This document shows, piece by piece, positions 1 through 7,770 of a stretch of 49,686 nt of DNA. The DNA comes from Lapillicoccus sp. (lineage in GTDB: Bacteria > Actinomycetota > Actinomycetes > Actinomycetales > Dermatophilaceae). The translations under genes and the position numbers were made by a program. The notes under the pieces are model-generated. The model was not told the DNA's origin, did no database searches, and saw only the letters and a list, made by a program, of their open reading frames with translations. The first letter of the stretch is position 1. Each line of letters begins with the position of its first letter. The stretch is from positions 1 through 49,686 of the forward strand of contig NZ_JANXRJ010000037.1 in assembly GCF_025353065.1 (NCBI RefSeq). Direction: 5' to 3'.

Positions 1-34
1 TTCTCGACCCACGCCACACCGAAGGGCTGATCAC

Positions 35-385
35 ATGACCGACCTGACCGACACCACCAGCACCAGCTCGGCCCCGCCGGCCAACGTCGCCGACGTCGAG
101 GAAGCGCTGCGCGACGTCGTCGACCCCGAGCTGGGGATCAACGTCGTCGACCTCGGCCTCATCTACGGCATCACCGTCGACTCCGCGTCGCAGGCGATCA
201 TCGACATGACGCTGACCTCGGCGGCCTGCCCGCTGACCGACGTGATCGAGGACCAGACCGCGTCGGCGCTCGAGGGCCTGACCAACGGCTTCCGGATCAA
301 CTGGGTCTGGATGCCGCCGTGGGGTCCGGACAAGATCTCCGACGACGGCCGCGAGCAGCTGCGCGCCCTCGGCTTCAACCTCTGA
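35..385 (+). CDS. sufT: SufT-like metal-sulfur cluster assembly factor (DUF59/MIP18)
   Basis: Small cytosolic protein of 116 aa. After a Ser/Thr/Ala-rich lead of about 20 residues comes the DUF59 core DPELGINVVDLGLIYGI, then AACPLTDVI, whose cysteine is the expected metal or cluster ligand in this family. In actinobacteria this protein is usually the last gene of the SUF operon and helps pass Fe-S clusters to client enzymes; that placement is family knowledge, because the rest of the operon lies off the left edge. The ATG has GAAGGG nine bases upstream. One open frame entering from the left edge ends in a TGA overlapping this start (ATGA, 35-38) and another ends at 30, so an upstream operon gene probably enters the window, but its identity cannot be read. 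Confidence 0.85.
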   Translation: MTDLTDTTSTSSAPPANVADVEEALRDVVDPELGINVVDLGLIYGITVDSASQAIIDMTLTSAACPLTDVIEDQTASALEGLTNGFRINWVWMPPWGPDKISDDGREQLRALGFNL

Positions 386-405
386 CGGGCACGCGGGGCA
401 CGGGC

Positions 406-1695
406 GTGGGTGACCGCGACTACGGCTTTCGCACGCGCGCGATCCACGCCGGCAACATCCCCGACGCGGTGACCGGTGCGCGGGCGCTGCCGATCTACCA
501 GACGAGCGCGTTCGTCTTCGACGACACGGCCGACGCTGCGGCCCGCTTCGCGCTGCAGAAGTACGGCAACGTCTACAGCCGCCTGTCCAACCCCACGGTC
601 GCCAGCTTCGAGGAGCGGATCGCCTCCCTCGAGGGCGGGCTCGGCGCGGTCGCGACGTCGTCGGGGCTCGGCGCGGAGCTCATCACCTTCGCCGCGCTCG
701 CCGGCGCCGGGGACCACATCGTCGCCAGCGCCTCGCTCTACGGCGGCTCGGTGACGCAGCTCGACGTCACGCTGCGCCGGTTCGGCGTCGAGACGACCTT
801 CGTCACCTCCGGCTCACCCGAGGCGTATGCCGCGGCCGTCACCGACCGCACCAAGCTGCTCTTCGTCGAGAGCATCGCCAACCCCTCCGGGGCCGTCGCC
901 GACCTCGAGGGTCTGGCCGATGTGGCGCGCGCCCACGGCATACCGCTCGTCGTCGACTCGACCGTGGCCACGCCCTTCCTCAACCGTCCGATCGAGTGGG
1001 GCGCCGACATCGTCGTGCACTCGGCGACGAAGTTCCTCGGTGGGCACGGCACGACCCTCGGTGGGGTCGTCGTGGAGTCAGGGCGCTTCGACTGGTCCAA
1101 CGGCCGCTTCCCGCTCTTCACCGAGCCGGTGCCGCACTACGGCGGGCTGACGTGGCACGGCAACTTCGCCGAGTACGCCTTCCTGACGCGGCTGCGCGCC
1201 GAGCAGCTGCGCGACATGGGCCCCAGCCTCGCGCCGCACTCGGCGTGGCTGCTGGCGCAGGGCGTCGAGACGCTGCCCTTCCGGATGCAGGCCCACGTCG
1301 ACAACGCGCGGGTCGTCGCGCAGTGGCTCGACGCCGACCCGCGTGTGGCCGCTGTCAACTGGGCAGGTCTGCCGGCCCATCCTGACCACGAGCGGGCGCT
1401 GCGCTACATGCCCGCCGGTCCCGGGTCGGTCTACACGTTCGAGGTGCACGGCGGCCGCTCGGTCGGGCAGACGTTCATCGAGAGCGTCGACCTCGCCTCG
1501 CACCTGGCCAACATCGGTGACACCAAGACGCTCGTGATCCACCCGGCCTCGACGACCCACGCGCAGCTCTCGGAGCAGCAGCTGCTCGACGCCGGCGTCG
1601 AGCCCGGGCTGGTGCGCATCTCCGTCGGGCTCGAGGACGTCGAGGACATCATCGCCGACCTCGACCAGGCGCTCGCCGCAGCGACGAAAGAGTGA
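406..1695 (+). CDS. metY: O-acetylhomoserine sulfhydrylase (MetY-type PLP enzyme)
   Basis: Cys/Met-metabolism PLP enzyme of 429 aa, the usual length for O-acetylhomoserine aminocarboxypropyltransferase. This family makes homocysteine from O-acetylhomoserine and sulfide. The N-terminus has the family pattern TRAIHAG, then LPIYQTSAFVF and YSRLSNPTV; the PLP lysine is Lys209 in HSATKFLGGHGTT. The frame is open back to 319, but that would overlap sufT. GTG 406, 21 bp after the sufT stop, gives the normal N-terminus, with a weak GGGG stretch before it. It lies between sufT and a CoA-binding gene 4 bp downstream, so these may be co-transcribed. The sulfide user fits the sulfite and APS reductases at 14.6-17.2 kb. 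A cystathionine gamma-synthase-type activity cannot be excluded from sequence alone. Confidence 0.88.
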   Translation: MGDRDYGFRTRAIHAGNIPDAVTGARALPIYQTSAFVFDDTADAAARFALQKYGNVYSRLSNPTVASFEERIASLEGGLGAVATSSGLGAELITFAALAGAGDHIVASASLYGGSVTQLDVTLRRFGVETTFVTSGSPEAYAAAVTDRTKLLFVESIANPSGAVADLEGLADVARAHGIPLVVDSTVATPFLNRPIEWGADIVVHSATKFLGGHGTTLGGVVVESGRFDWSNGRFPLFTEPVPHYGGLTWHGNFAEYAFLTRLRAEQLRDMGPSLAPHSAWLLAQGVETLPFRMQAHVDNARVVAQWLDADPRVAAVNWAGLPAHPDHERALRYMPAGPGSVYTFEVHGGRSVGQTFIESVDLASHLANIGDTKTLVIHPASTTHAQLSEQQLLDAGVEPGLVRISVGLEDVEDIIADLDQALAAATKE

Positions 1696-1699
1696 GCCG

Positions 1700-2197
1700 A
1701 TGACCGCGCGTGACTGGGTCGGGCCCGGCGCCCGCGAGCGGCTCGACCTCCTGCGGGCCACGAATACCGTTGCGGTCGTTGGCGCGTCGCCCAACCCGGC
1801 GCGGGCGTCGTTCTTCGTCGCGACCTACCTGCTGGCCTCGACCGACTACGACACCTACTTCGTCAACCCCATCGCCGCCGCGAAGGGCGAGACGATCCTC
1901 GGCCGCGAGATCTACCCCGACCTCGCGTCGCTGCCCGTGGTCCCCGACCTCGTCGACGTCTTCCGCCGGGCGGAGGAGACCCCCGCGCTGGTCGATGAGG
2001 CCGCGGCGGTCGGCGCGAAGACCGTGTGGCTGCAGCTCGGCGTCCGGAGCGACGAGGCGGCGGCGAAGGCCGCGGCCGCCGGCCTGTCGGTCGTCATGGA
2101 CCGCTGCCTGAAGATCGAGCACGCCCGATTCCACGGCGGCCTGCACCTCTTCGGGTTCAACACCGGCCAGATCTCGGCGCGCACGACCCTGCGCTGA
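1700..2197 (+). CDS. CoA-binding protein (YccU-like)
   Basis: Single-domain Rossmann-type CoA-binding protein of 165 aa. The nucleotide-binding start is VAVVGASPNPARAS near residues 28-41, followed by the typical YFVNP strand and the VDVFRRAEE segment. A conserved MDRCLKIEHAR stretch lies near the end. The fold resembles the CoA-binding domain of succinyl-CoA synthetase, but stand-alone members have no established reaction. It starts 4 bp after the metY stop, so translation is probably coupled. It could be a CoA-responsive accessory to sulfur amino-acid synthesis, but that is only a guess from position. Confidence 0.85.
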   Translation: MTARDWVGPGARERLDLLRATNTVAVVGASPNPARASFFVATYLLASTDYDTYFVNPIAAAKGETILGREIYPDLASLPVVPDLVDVFRRAEETPALVDEAAAVGAKTVWLQLGVRSDEAAAKAAAAGLSVVMDRCLKIEHARFHGGLHLFGFNTGQISARTTLR

Positions 2198-2254
2198 CGC
2201 CGGCTACCGTCGCGTTGACCACGGGGGTCGGTGAGCGACGCGCTCCGCGTGCGG

Positions 2255-2260
2255 CACGAT
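2255..2260 (+). promoter_or_regulatory. -10 box, leaderless VLRF1 gene
   Basis: CACGAT begins 12 nt before GTG 2267, so the start codon would be the first transcribed base. The first base departs from TANNNT, and no convincing -35 was seen. Confidence 0.4.
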
Positions 2261-2266
2261 GGCCCG

Positions 2267-2893
2267 GTGACTCCCGCCGCAGCAGCATCGCGACCGACCC
2301 GCGTCGTGGAGGTGGCACCCGAACGGATCGACCGCTGGGTGGCCGGCTTCGGTGAGCGGCACGACGGCGTCGTGTCCCGCGAGGTCGACGGGCGGGTCGC
2401 GTCGGTCGCCGGGGGAGACGGCGCCAGTGCGGTGTTCGAGTGGTTCCCCTACGAGCCGCTGGGTGTGGTCCTCGTGCGGCGCGGCGGGTATGCCGTCGCC
2501 CTGGCCCATGCCGGCGCGCTCACGCTGCACAAGGTCGGCACGCGCCACGTCCAGTCGCGGACGGCTGCGGGCGGCTGGTCACAGCAACGTTTCGCCCGTC
2601 GCCGCGACAACCAGGCGGACGCGCTCGTCGAGGCGGTCGCGGGGCATGCCCTGCGGGTGCTCCTCGGAGGTGACGAGTCGCCACGGACGGGGGCCCGCGG
2701 CATACCGGCCGGGCTGGTGGTCGGGGGCGACCGGACGCTCGCTGCCGCCGTCCTCGCCGAGTCGTCACTGCGGGCGGTGGCCGGCCTGCCGCGGCGTGAG
2801 CTGTGGGACATCGGCGACCCGAGGCGCGCGGTCCTCGACGACTGCCTCCGCCGTGGCCGTGCCGTCCGGATCACCCTGACCGACACCCCCTAG
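2267..2893 (+). CDS. acVLRF1-family peptidyl-tRNA hydrolase
   Basis: Protein of 208 aa matching the actinobacterial VLRF1 family, distant relatives of eukaryotic Vms1/ANKZF1. These release nascent chains from tRNA on stalled ribosomal subunits. The diagnostic segment is VGTRHVQSRTAAGGWSQQRF near residues 91-110, where the SQQ holds the catalytic glutamine of the VLRF fold; a second conserved patch is LWDIGDPRRAVLDDCLRRG at the C-terminus. I chose GTG 2267 because CACGAT starts exactly 12 nt upstream, the spacing seen at many leaderless genes here; GTG 2231 in the same frame is the alternative. The gene converges on the zinc peptidase across a long hairpin. Confidence 0.82.
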   Translation: MTPAAAASRPTRVVEVAPERIDRWVAGFGERHDGVVSREVDGRVASVAGGDGASAVFEWFPYEPLGVVLVRRGGYAVALAHAGALTLHKVGTRHVQSRTAAGGWSQQRFARRRDNQADALVEAVAGHALRVLLGGDESPRTGARGIPAGLVVGGDRTLAAAVLAESSLRAVAGLPRRELWDIGDPRRAVLDDCLRRGRAVRITLTDTP

Positions 2894-2902
2894 AACTCCC
2901 CT

Positions 2903-2964
2903 CTTGCTTCCGGAGTGCCCGTTTCGGCCCGCTGAGGGGTCGGAACGGGCACTCTCGGAGCAAG
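2903..2964. terminator. long bidirectional hairpin between convergent genes
   Basis: Arms of 27 nt at 2903-2929 and 2938-2964 pair with four mismatches around an 8-nt loop. The hairpin lies between the convergent stops of the VLRF1 gene (2893) and the zinc peptidase (2975). It has no strong U tract, as is common for actinobacterial terminators. Confidence 0.7.
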
Positions 2965-2974
2965 GAGCGGGGCG

Positions 2975-3946
2975 TTACTCGACGTTCTGCACCGCGAAGG
3001 TGTCGCACTGCGAGAGGGCACCACTGGTGTAGCCGGTGGTGAACCACTTCTGCCGGGCCGCGCTCGAGCCGTGGGTCCAGCTCTCGGGGGTGACCCGGCC
3101 CTGGACCGACTTCTGGATCCGGTCGTCGCCGACGGCCGACGCCGCCGACAGGGCCGAGGCGATGTCCTGCTGGGTGACCGGCTCGAGGAAGGGCGTGCCG
3201 CTCGCGTCCTTGGTCTCGACCGCGTGGCGCACCCAGGTGCCGGCGAGGCAGTCGGCCATCAGCTCGAGGCGCACGGACCCGGACTGGGCGCCCTGGGGGT
3301 CCTGCTGGGCGCGGCCGAGGATGCCGAGGATGTCCTGGATGTGGTGGCCGTACTCGTGGGCCACGACATACTCCTTCGCGAGCTGCCCCCCGTCGGAGCC
3401 GAACCGCTGCTGCAGCTCGGCGAAGAAGCTCGAGTCGATGTAGACCAGCTGGTCGAGGGGGCAGTAGAACGGGCCGACCTGGTTGGACGCCGTGCCGCAG
3501 GCCGACTGGGTCTGGCCGGAGTAGAGGACCGTGTTGGCGGACTTGTACTGCCGGCCGTAGGTGGGGAGCGCCTGGGCCCAGTAGGCCTGGACGCTGTTGA
3601 CGGTGGCGATCACGAGGCAGTCGTCGTTGCGGTTGGCGTCCGCCCCGGTCCTGCACCGGGAGAAGCCGGCACCCGACTTCGCGCCGCCGGGGGCCACCTG
3701 TGAGGGCTGGAGCGGGCTGCTAGCGCCCGGCTGCGTCACCCCCGGGTCGGTGGTCCCGCTGCCGCCGAGGACGTCGCCTCCGAAGATGAGCACGAGGACG
3801 AGGACGATGATCCCGCCGATGCCGCCGCCGACCTGGATGCCGCCGGGGAAGCCCCCGCCCCCGCCCGAGCCGCCACCGAAACCGCCGCCGGAGCTCCCAC
3901 CGGTCACCTGAGAAGTGTCCAGCCGGACGTTCTCGTTGAAGGCCAT
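2975..3946 (-). CDS. neutral zinc metallopeptidase (YpfJ/Zn_peptidase family)
   Basis: Membrane-anchored protein of 323 aa. The first 40 residues are Gly/Ser-rich; one membrane segment (GGIIVLVLVLIFGG) follows at about 43-57; the remainder is the PF04228 peptidase-like domain outside the membrane. The zinc motif is H197-E198-Y-G-H201, with a further glutamate region ELMADCLAGTW downstream as expected. Cysteines near positions 98, 109 and 150 could form disulfides. Biological substrates of the family are not known. The ATG has a strong AGGAGG eight bases upstream. The Gly-rich lead is longer than in many relatives. Confidence 0.9.
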   Translation of the reverse strand: MAFNENVRLDTSQVTGGSSGGGFGGGSGGGGGFPGGIQVGGGIGGIIVLVLVLIFGGDVLGGSGTTDPGVTQPGASSPLQPSQVAPGGAKSGAGFSRCRTGADANRNDDCLVIATVNSVQAYWAQALPTYGRQYKSANTVLYSGQTQSACGTASNQVGPFYCPLDQLVYIDSSFFAELQQRFGSDGGQLAKEYVVAHEYGHHIQDILGILGRAQQDPQGAQSGSVRLELMADCLAGTWVRHAVETKDASGTPFLEPVTQQDIASALSAASAVGDDRIQKSVQGRVTPESWTHGSSAARQKWFTTGYTSGALSQCDTFAVQNVE

Positions 3947-4012
3947 GCCTTTCCCTCCTGCGGTAGCTCGTCGGCTCGTCGGTGGCCCAGAGTAGTGCCC
4001 TGCCCGGCGCCC

Positions 4013-5071
4013 CTAGGCGAGGACGACCTCGTCGGCGTGCAGCGTCGTATGCCGCACCCGCACCTCCACCTCGTCGCCCACCACCGGGGGGGTGACCCCC
4101 TCGGGCAGGGACAGGAGGCTGACCTGCATGTGCGGCGGTTCGACGAACCACGCTGCGCGACCGGCGATCGTGAACGGCGACCGGACCCGGCCCGCCGCCT
4201 CCAGCACGCCCTCCGCGACGGCGATGGCGCGCTGGCGCGGTGTGGTCGCCGCGGAAGGCGCCTCGAGGGCGACCCCGTGCGCGGTGCCCCCGCTGACGAC
4301 GACGAGGGTCCCGGCGCGCAGCCTGCGCTGCCGGTAGCCGGCGCGATCGCCGCCCGCGACGGCGCGCGCGTCGAGGACGTGGCCCCGGACGGACAGGGCG
4401 CCGAGGTCACCGAGCCAGAGGCTGGTGCCGATCCGTGGGCGGACGTCGATCGCCGGGCTGCGGGTCTTGAGGGAGGCCAGCTCACCAGGGGTCGTGTGGG
4501 AGAGATACCACCGGGAGACGTCGAAGGCGTCGACCCAACGGGTGACCTCCGCCAGGTGTCCCGCGCCGAGGGGGAGGTGGAGACTCGCACCCGCCAGGTC
4601 GACAGCGGCCCCAGCCTCCGAGCTGCAGTGCGCCAGGAGCGCACCCATCCCGTCGAACGGCATACCGAAGCGGTTCATCGAGGCGAGCCCCTCGACGAGC
4701 ACCCGGGGCCGGCCCCGGTCGGCGACCCGACGACCGAGGTCGGTCGCGTCGGCCGCGGAGACCACGTTGTGGATCAGGGCGTGGTCGCCGAGGTGGGGGA
4801 GGTCGGCGTGGAGGACCGCTCGGTAGGGCTCGAGGACGAGGACGTCGCCGGGGTAGGCCGACAACGCGAGTCTTGCCTCGGCATACGTGCCGACCGCGAT
4901 CTGGCTGACACCGGCCGAGCCGTGCAGCCGGGTGGCCTCGGCGAGCAGGAGGTCAAGGCCGAAGCCGTAGCCGTTGCCCTTGACCACCGGCACGAGGCCG
5001 GGATTGGCGCGGATGGTGCGGTCGAGGTGGGCGCGCCAGCGGGCGGCGTCGACGTAGAGAGTGAGGCTCAC
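4013..5071 (-). CDS. alanine racemase-like PLP protein
   Basis: Protein of 352 aa with an alanine-racemase N-terminal barrel: the PLP lysine is Lys31 in VVKGNGYGFG and the phosphate-side MNRFG motif is present. The C-terminal half is divergent: GYRQRRL occupies the place of the GYGDG catalytic tyrosine region, and the usual VGRVCMDQ-type strand is not recognisable. It starts 4 bp after the upstream FemX-like stop, so the two are translationally coupled. Known actinobacterial context links this pair to cell-wall precursor metabolism. It may be a racemase for another amino acid or a PLP-binding regulator; whether it racemises alanine is uncertain. Confidence 0.75.
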   Translation of the reverse strand: MSLTLYVDAARWRAHLDRTIRANPGLVPVVKGNGYGFGLDLLLAEATRLHGSAGVSQIAVGTYAEARLALSAYPGDVLVLEPYRAVLHADLPHLGDHALIHNVVSAADATDLGRRVADRGRPRVLVEGLASMNRFGMPFDGMGALLAHCSSEAGAAVDLAGASLHLPLGAGHLAEVTRWVDAFDVSRWYLSHTTPGELASLKTRSPAIDVRPRIGTSLWLGDLGALSVRGHVLDARAVAGGDRAGYRQRRLRAGTLVVVSGGTAHGVALEAPSAATTPRQRAIAVAEGVLEAAGRVRSPFTIAGRAAWFVEPPHMQVSLLSLPEGVTPPVVGDEVEVRVRHTTLHADEVVLA

Positions 5072-5075
5072 AGGC

Positions 5076-6206
5076 TCAGCCCCGCCGCTTCATGTAGAGG
5101 CCGAAAGCCCTGTGCAGCAACGTATTCAGTGGGAGGTCCCACTCACCGACATACTCGACCGCCTCGCCGCCGGTCGCCACCTTGAAGCGGATCAGGCCGA
5201 TGTGCGGGTCGTCCGAGGCGATGGTGTCGGTGATGCCGCGCAGGTCGTAGATCGTGGCGCCGGCGGCAAGGGCTTCGCGCATCATCCGCCACTGGATGGC
5301 GGTCGAGCCCTGCACCTCCCGCTTGGCCGCGGTCGAGGCGCCGTAGGAGTACCACGTATGACGGCCGACGCGGACCCATGTCGTCGCGGCCACGACGTCT
5401 CCCTCGTGACGGGCGAGATAGAGCCGGATCCGGTCGGGGTCCTCGGCGAGCATCACCTCGAACATCCGCTGGAAGTAGGAGAGCGGGCGGGGGATGAAGT
5501 GGTCGCGTTCGGCCGTCTCGGCATACACGCGGTGGAAGTCGGGCAGGTCTGCTGCGCCTGCCTGCTCGACGACGACACCCGCCTTCGCGGCCTTCTTGAT
5601 GTTGCGCCGCCACAGCTGGTTCATGCCGGTGAGGAGGTCGTCCTCCGACTTGCCGCCGAGGGGGAGCTGGAAGACGAACTGCGGCTGGCCGGCAGAGAAC
5701 CCGTCCTCCGCGGTGAGGTGCTCGAAGCCGAGGCGCGTGAGCAGGGTGGTCAGCATCGTGCCCGTCTCGTCGGTCTCGTCGGCCGTCACCTGCGTGAGGG
5801 AGCGGACGGTGTCGTCGGCGATCGCGGCCTTGATGGTGTCGGTGTGCCAGCGTCGGACCGGCTGCGCAGGACCGATCCGCAGGGTGAAGGCGCCCCTGGC
5901 CTTGGCGTGGTCCCGCAGGGTGCGCAGCACGTCGAGCACGTAGGGGCCGGCCCAGCCGCCGTCGGCCGTGACCGGCCCCTCGGGCAGGTAGGCGAGACAA
6001 CGCTTGACGCGCGGGATCTGCCGGTAGAGCACGAGCGCCGCGGCGACCATCTCCTCGCCCACGAACCACCCCAGCGACTCGCTGATCCAGTCGTTCTTCA
6101 GCTGCCCCCACGCCGGGGTCTGCAGGAAGCTCCCCGACCGGGCCGCCACGAAGGACAGGTGCTCCTGCGCGCTGATCGGACGCAGGGTCACGGCGGGGTG
6201 GGTCAC
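5076..6206 (-). CDS. FemX/FemAB-type peptidoglycan interpeptide ligase
   Basis: Protein of 376 aa with the two-lobed GNAT fold of Fem ligases, which add amino acids from aminoacyl-tRNA to the lipid II stem peptide. Typical features are FLQTPAWGQLKNDW near the N-terminus, LAYLPEGPVTADGGWAGPYV, the central NQLWRRNIKKAAKAGV, and the C-terminal FKVATGGEAVEYVGEWDLPL. The frame is open much further upstream, but GTG 6206 gives the family length and has TAACCT 8 nt before it. The alanine-racemase-like gene follows after 4 bp. The amino acid transferred cannot be told from sequence. Confidence 0.85.
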   Translation of the reverse strand: MTHPAVTLRPISAQEHLSFVAARSGSFLQTPAWGQLKNDWISESLGWFVGEEMVAAALVLYRQIPRVKRCLAYLPEGPVTADGGWAGPYVLDVLRTLRDHAKARGAFTLRIGPAQPVRRWHTDTIKAAIADDTVRSLTQVTADETDETGTMLTTLLTRLGFEHLTAEDGFSAGQPQFVFQLPLGGKSEDDLLTGMNQLWRRNIKKAAKAGVVVEQAGAADLPDFHRVYAETAERDHFIPRPLSYFQRMFEVMLAEDPDRIRLYLARHEGDVVAATTWVRVGRHTWYSYGASTAAKREVQGSTAIQWRMMREALAAGATIYDLRGITDTIASDDPHIGLIRFKVATGGEAVEYVGEWDLPLNTLLHRAFGLYMKRRG

Positions 6207-6214
6207 GAGGGGCG

Positions 6215-6220
6215 AGGTTA
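6215..6220 (-). promoter_or_regulatory. -10 box, FemX-like gene
   Basis: TAACCT on the minus strand begins 14 nt before GTG 6206, fitting a leaderless or nearly leaderless transcript. Confidence 0.45.
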
Positions 6221-6359
6221 CCCGAGGCGCCGACCAAGGTCTCGTCTGCCGCCCGCTCACGGCGGTGCGCCCGACACCCCGGGGTGCCTTGAACCACTGC
6301 GAGGCCCGGTCACCGGAAACGGGCGTGCCCCGGATCCGGACCATGGTCCGTTTAGGGGC

Positions 6360-6365
6360 TAGACT
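6360..6365 (+). promoter_or_regulatory. -10 box, leaderless DoxX gene
   Basis: TAGACT begins exactly 12 nt before ATG 6372, so transcription should start at the A of the start codon. Confidence 0.65.
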
Positions 6366-6371
6366 GCCGTC

Positions 6372-6719
6372 ATGTTCACTCTCGCTGCCATCGTCTCGAT
6401 CGTCCTCGCCGTCGCCATCCTGGGTTCCGGGGCGGCCACCCTCGCCAAGGTCCCGGCCGTGGTCGGCAACATGAATGCGGTCGGCTGGCCCGAGGACCGG
6501 TTGTGGGTGCTGGCGGTCCTGAAGATCCTCGGCGGCGTCGGTCTCCTCGTTGGCCTGTGGGTCGCGCCCATCGGCATCGCTGCCGCCATCGGGGTGGCGC
6601 TCTACTTCGTCGGGGCGGTCGTCTTCCACGTGCGCGCCAAGGAGTATGCGCTGGCGCCGCCCGTCGTCCTGCTGGTGCTGGCCGTCGCAGCCCTGGTGCT
6701 GCGCAGCGCCACCGCCTGA
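6372..6719 (+). CDS. DoxX-family four-helix membrane protein
   Basis: Hydrophobic protein of 115 aa with four predicted membrane helices, around residues 1-22, 43-64, 66-88 and 94-113. The pattern GSGAATLAKVPAV followed by GWPEDRLWVLAVLKILGGVGLLVGL matches DoxX-like proteins. Biochemical roles in this family are mostly undefined; some members pair with redox proteins. It has its own leaderless promoter and no obvious operon partner: the PIG-L gene 50 bp downstream also has a separate -10 box. Confidence 0.82.
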   Translation: MFTLAAIVSIVLAVAILGSGAATLAKVPAVVGNMNAVGWPEDRLWVLAVLKILGGVGLLVGLWVAPIGIAAAIGVALYFVGAVVFHVRAKEYALAPPVVLLVLAVAALVLRSATA

Positions 6720-6757
6720 CGTCGGGCCGTCCCTCGATCGTTCCCGCCTCGGCTGCT

Positions 6758-6763
6758 TAGGCT
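6758..6763 (+). promoter_or_regulatory. -10 box, leaderless PIG-L gene
   Basis: TAGGCT begins exactly 12 nt before ATG 6770. Confidence 0.65.
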
Positions 6764-6769
6764 GACGCC

Positions 6770-7549
6770 ATGACCGACACCCCCCGGCAACCCGTCGAAC
6801 GTCCCACCGCAGTGCTGTGGGGGGAGCCGCTGCCCGACGACGAGGTGGGGCGGGCCCTCGTCGTGGCGGCCCACCCCGATGACGCCGACTTCGGGGCCGC
6901 CGGCACCCTCGCCAGCTGGGTCGACGCGGGCATCGAGGTCACGCTGCTGCTCTGCACCCGCGGTGAGCAGGGCGGCTTCGACGACACGCCTCGCTCGGAG
7001 ATGCCGGCCATCCGCGAGCGGGAGCAGAAGGCGGCCTCGGCGGAGCTCGGCGTCACCGACGTCCGGTTCATCGACGGCTGGAGCGATGGCTGGCTCGTGC
7101 CCGCTCCCGAGCTGCAGCGGGCCATCGTCGCCGTCATCCGCGAGGTGCGCCCGCGCCGGGTGCTGTGCCAGTCCCCCGAGCGGATCTACCAGCGCCTCCA
7201 GGCCTCCCACCCCGACCACCTGGCGGCCGGCGAGGCGACGGTCCGCGCGGTCTACCCCGCTGCCGAGAACCCCCACGCCTGGCCGGAGCTCGTTGACGAG
7301 GGCCTGCCGCCGTGGAAGGTCACCGAGCTGTGGCTGATGGCGCACCGCGAGACGTCGCACGTCGTCGACACCACCGACCGGTTCGAGCGCAAGGTCCGCG
7401 CGCTGCAGGCCCACGCCTCCCAGACGTCGCACCTCGGGGACGGCCTCGAGCAGATGCTCCGACAGTGGAACGGGGCCACGGCCGCGGCTGCCGGGCTGCC
7501 CGAGGGGCGCCTCGCCGAGGCCTTCGCGGTTACCCGGATCAACCAGTAG
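6770..7549 (+). CDS. PIG-L (LmbE-like) family deacetylase
   Basis: Cytosolic zinc hydrolase of 259 aa. The AHPDD motif lies at residues 34-38 (His35 and Asp38 as metal ligands, Asp37 as the general base), and the third ligand is in SHPDHLAAG. Actinobacterial members include MshB and Mca of mycothiol metabolism, but those are longer and have distinct signatures, so the substrate stays open: an N-acetylated sugar or thiol conjugate is likely. It is leaderless with its own promoter and is followed by a hairpin, so it is probably monocistronic. Confidence 0.85.
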   Translation: MTDTPRQPVERPTAVLWGEPLPDDEVGRALVVAAHPDDADFGAAGTLASWVDAGIEVTLLLCTRGEQGGFDDTPRSEMPAIREREQKAASAELGVTDVRFIDGWSDGWLVPAPELQRAIVAVIREVRPRRVLCQSPERIYQRLQASHPDHLAAGEATVRAVYPAAENPHAWPELVDEGLPPWKVTELWLMAHRETSHVVDTTDRFERKVRALQAHASQTSHLGDGLEQMLRQWNGATAAAAGLPEGRLAEAFAVTRINQ

Positions 7550-7597
7550 CCCGCCGAGCTCGCCCCGGCTCCAGCGGGGACGCAGGACCGGCAGGTG

Positions 7598-7630
7598 CCC
7601 GGTATGTGCCGCCAGTCCGCGGCATACCGG
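7598..7630 (+). terminator. hairpin after PIG-L gene
   Basis: CCCGGTATGTGCCGC at 7598-7612 pairs with GCGGCATACCGG at 7619-7630 with a two-base bulge. It lies 48 bp after the PIG-L stop. The stem is built from two copies of the GGCATAC word discussed in the findings. Confidence 0.45.
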
Positions 7631-7733
7631 ACTCGTGCCCGTTGAGCGTCCCCACCTGCTACCCCCGGACCTGACCCCGACGGGCATACGGTCTGGGGAA
7701 AGGCCCGACGCGACCTGTCCTCAGCACGACGGC

Positions 7734-7764
7734 TTGACCCTCGACCCGGTCGAGGGTCCACAGT
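7734..7764 (+). promoter_or_regulatory. MerR-type operator-promoter, autoregulatory
   Basis: TTGACC (-35, 7734-7739) and CACAGT (-10, 7759-7764) are separated by 19 bp, the over-long spacer typical of MerR-controlled promoters. The spacer is filled by the dyad GACCCTCGAC / GTCGAGGGTC. The -10 starts 12 nt before ATG 7771, so the transcript should be leaderless. The position directly in front of a MerR-family gene indicates autoregulation. Confidence 0.8.
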
Positions 7765-7770
7765 GGCGCC

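Noticed and set aside
1-38. Possible 3' end of an upstream gene (SufU-like) entering the window
   Set aside because: Two frames remain open (ending at 30 and 38) and ten residues are too few to choose a frame or family.
386-405. SAM or other riboswitch before metY
   Set aside because: Only 20 bp separate sufT and metY, too short for any such element.
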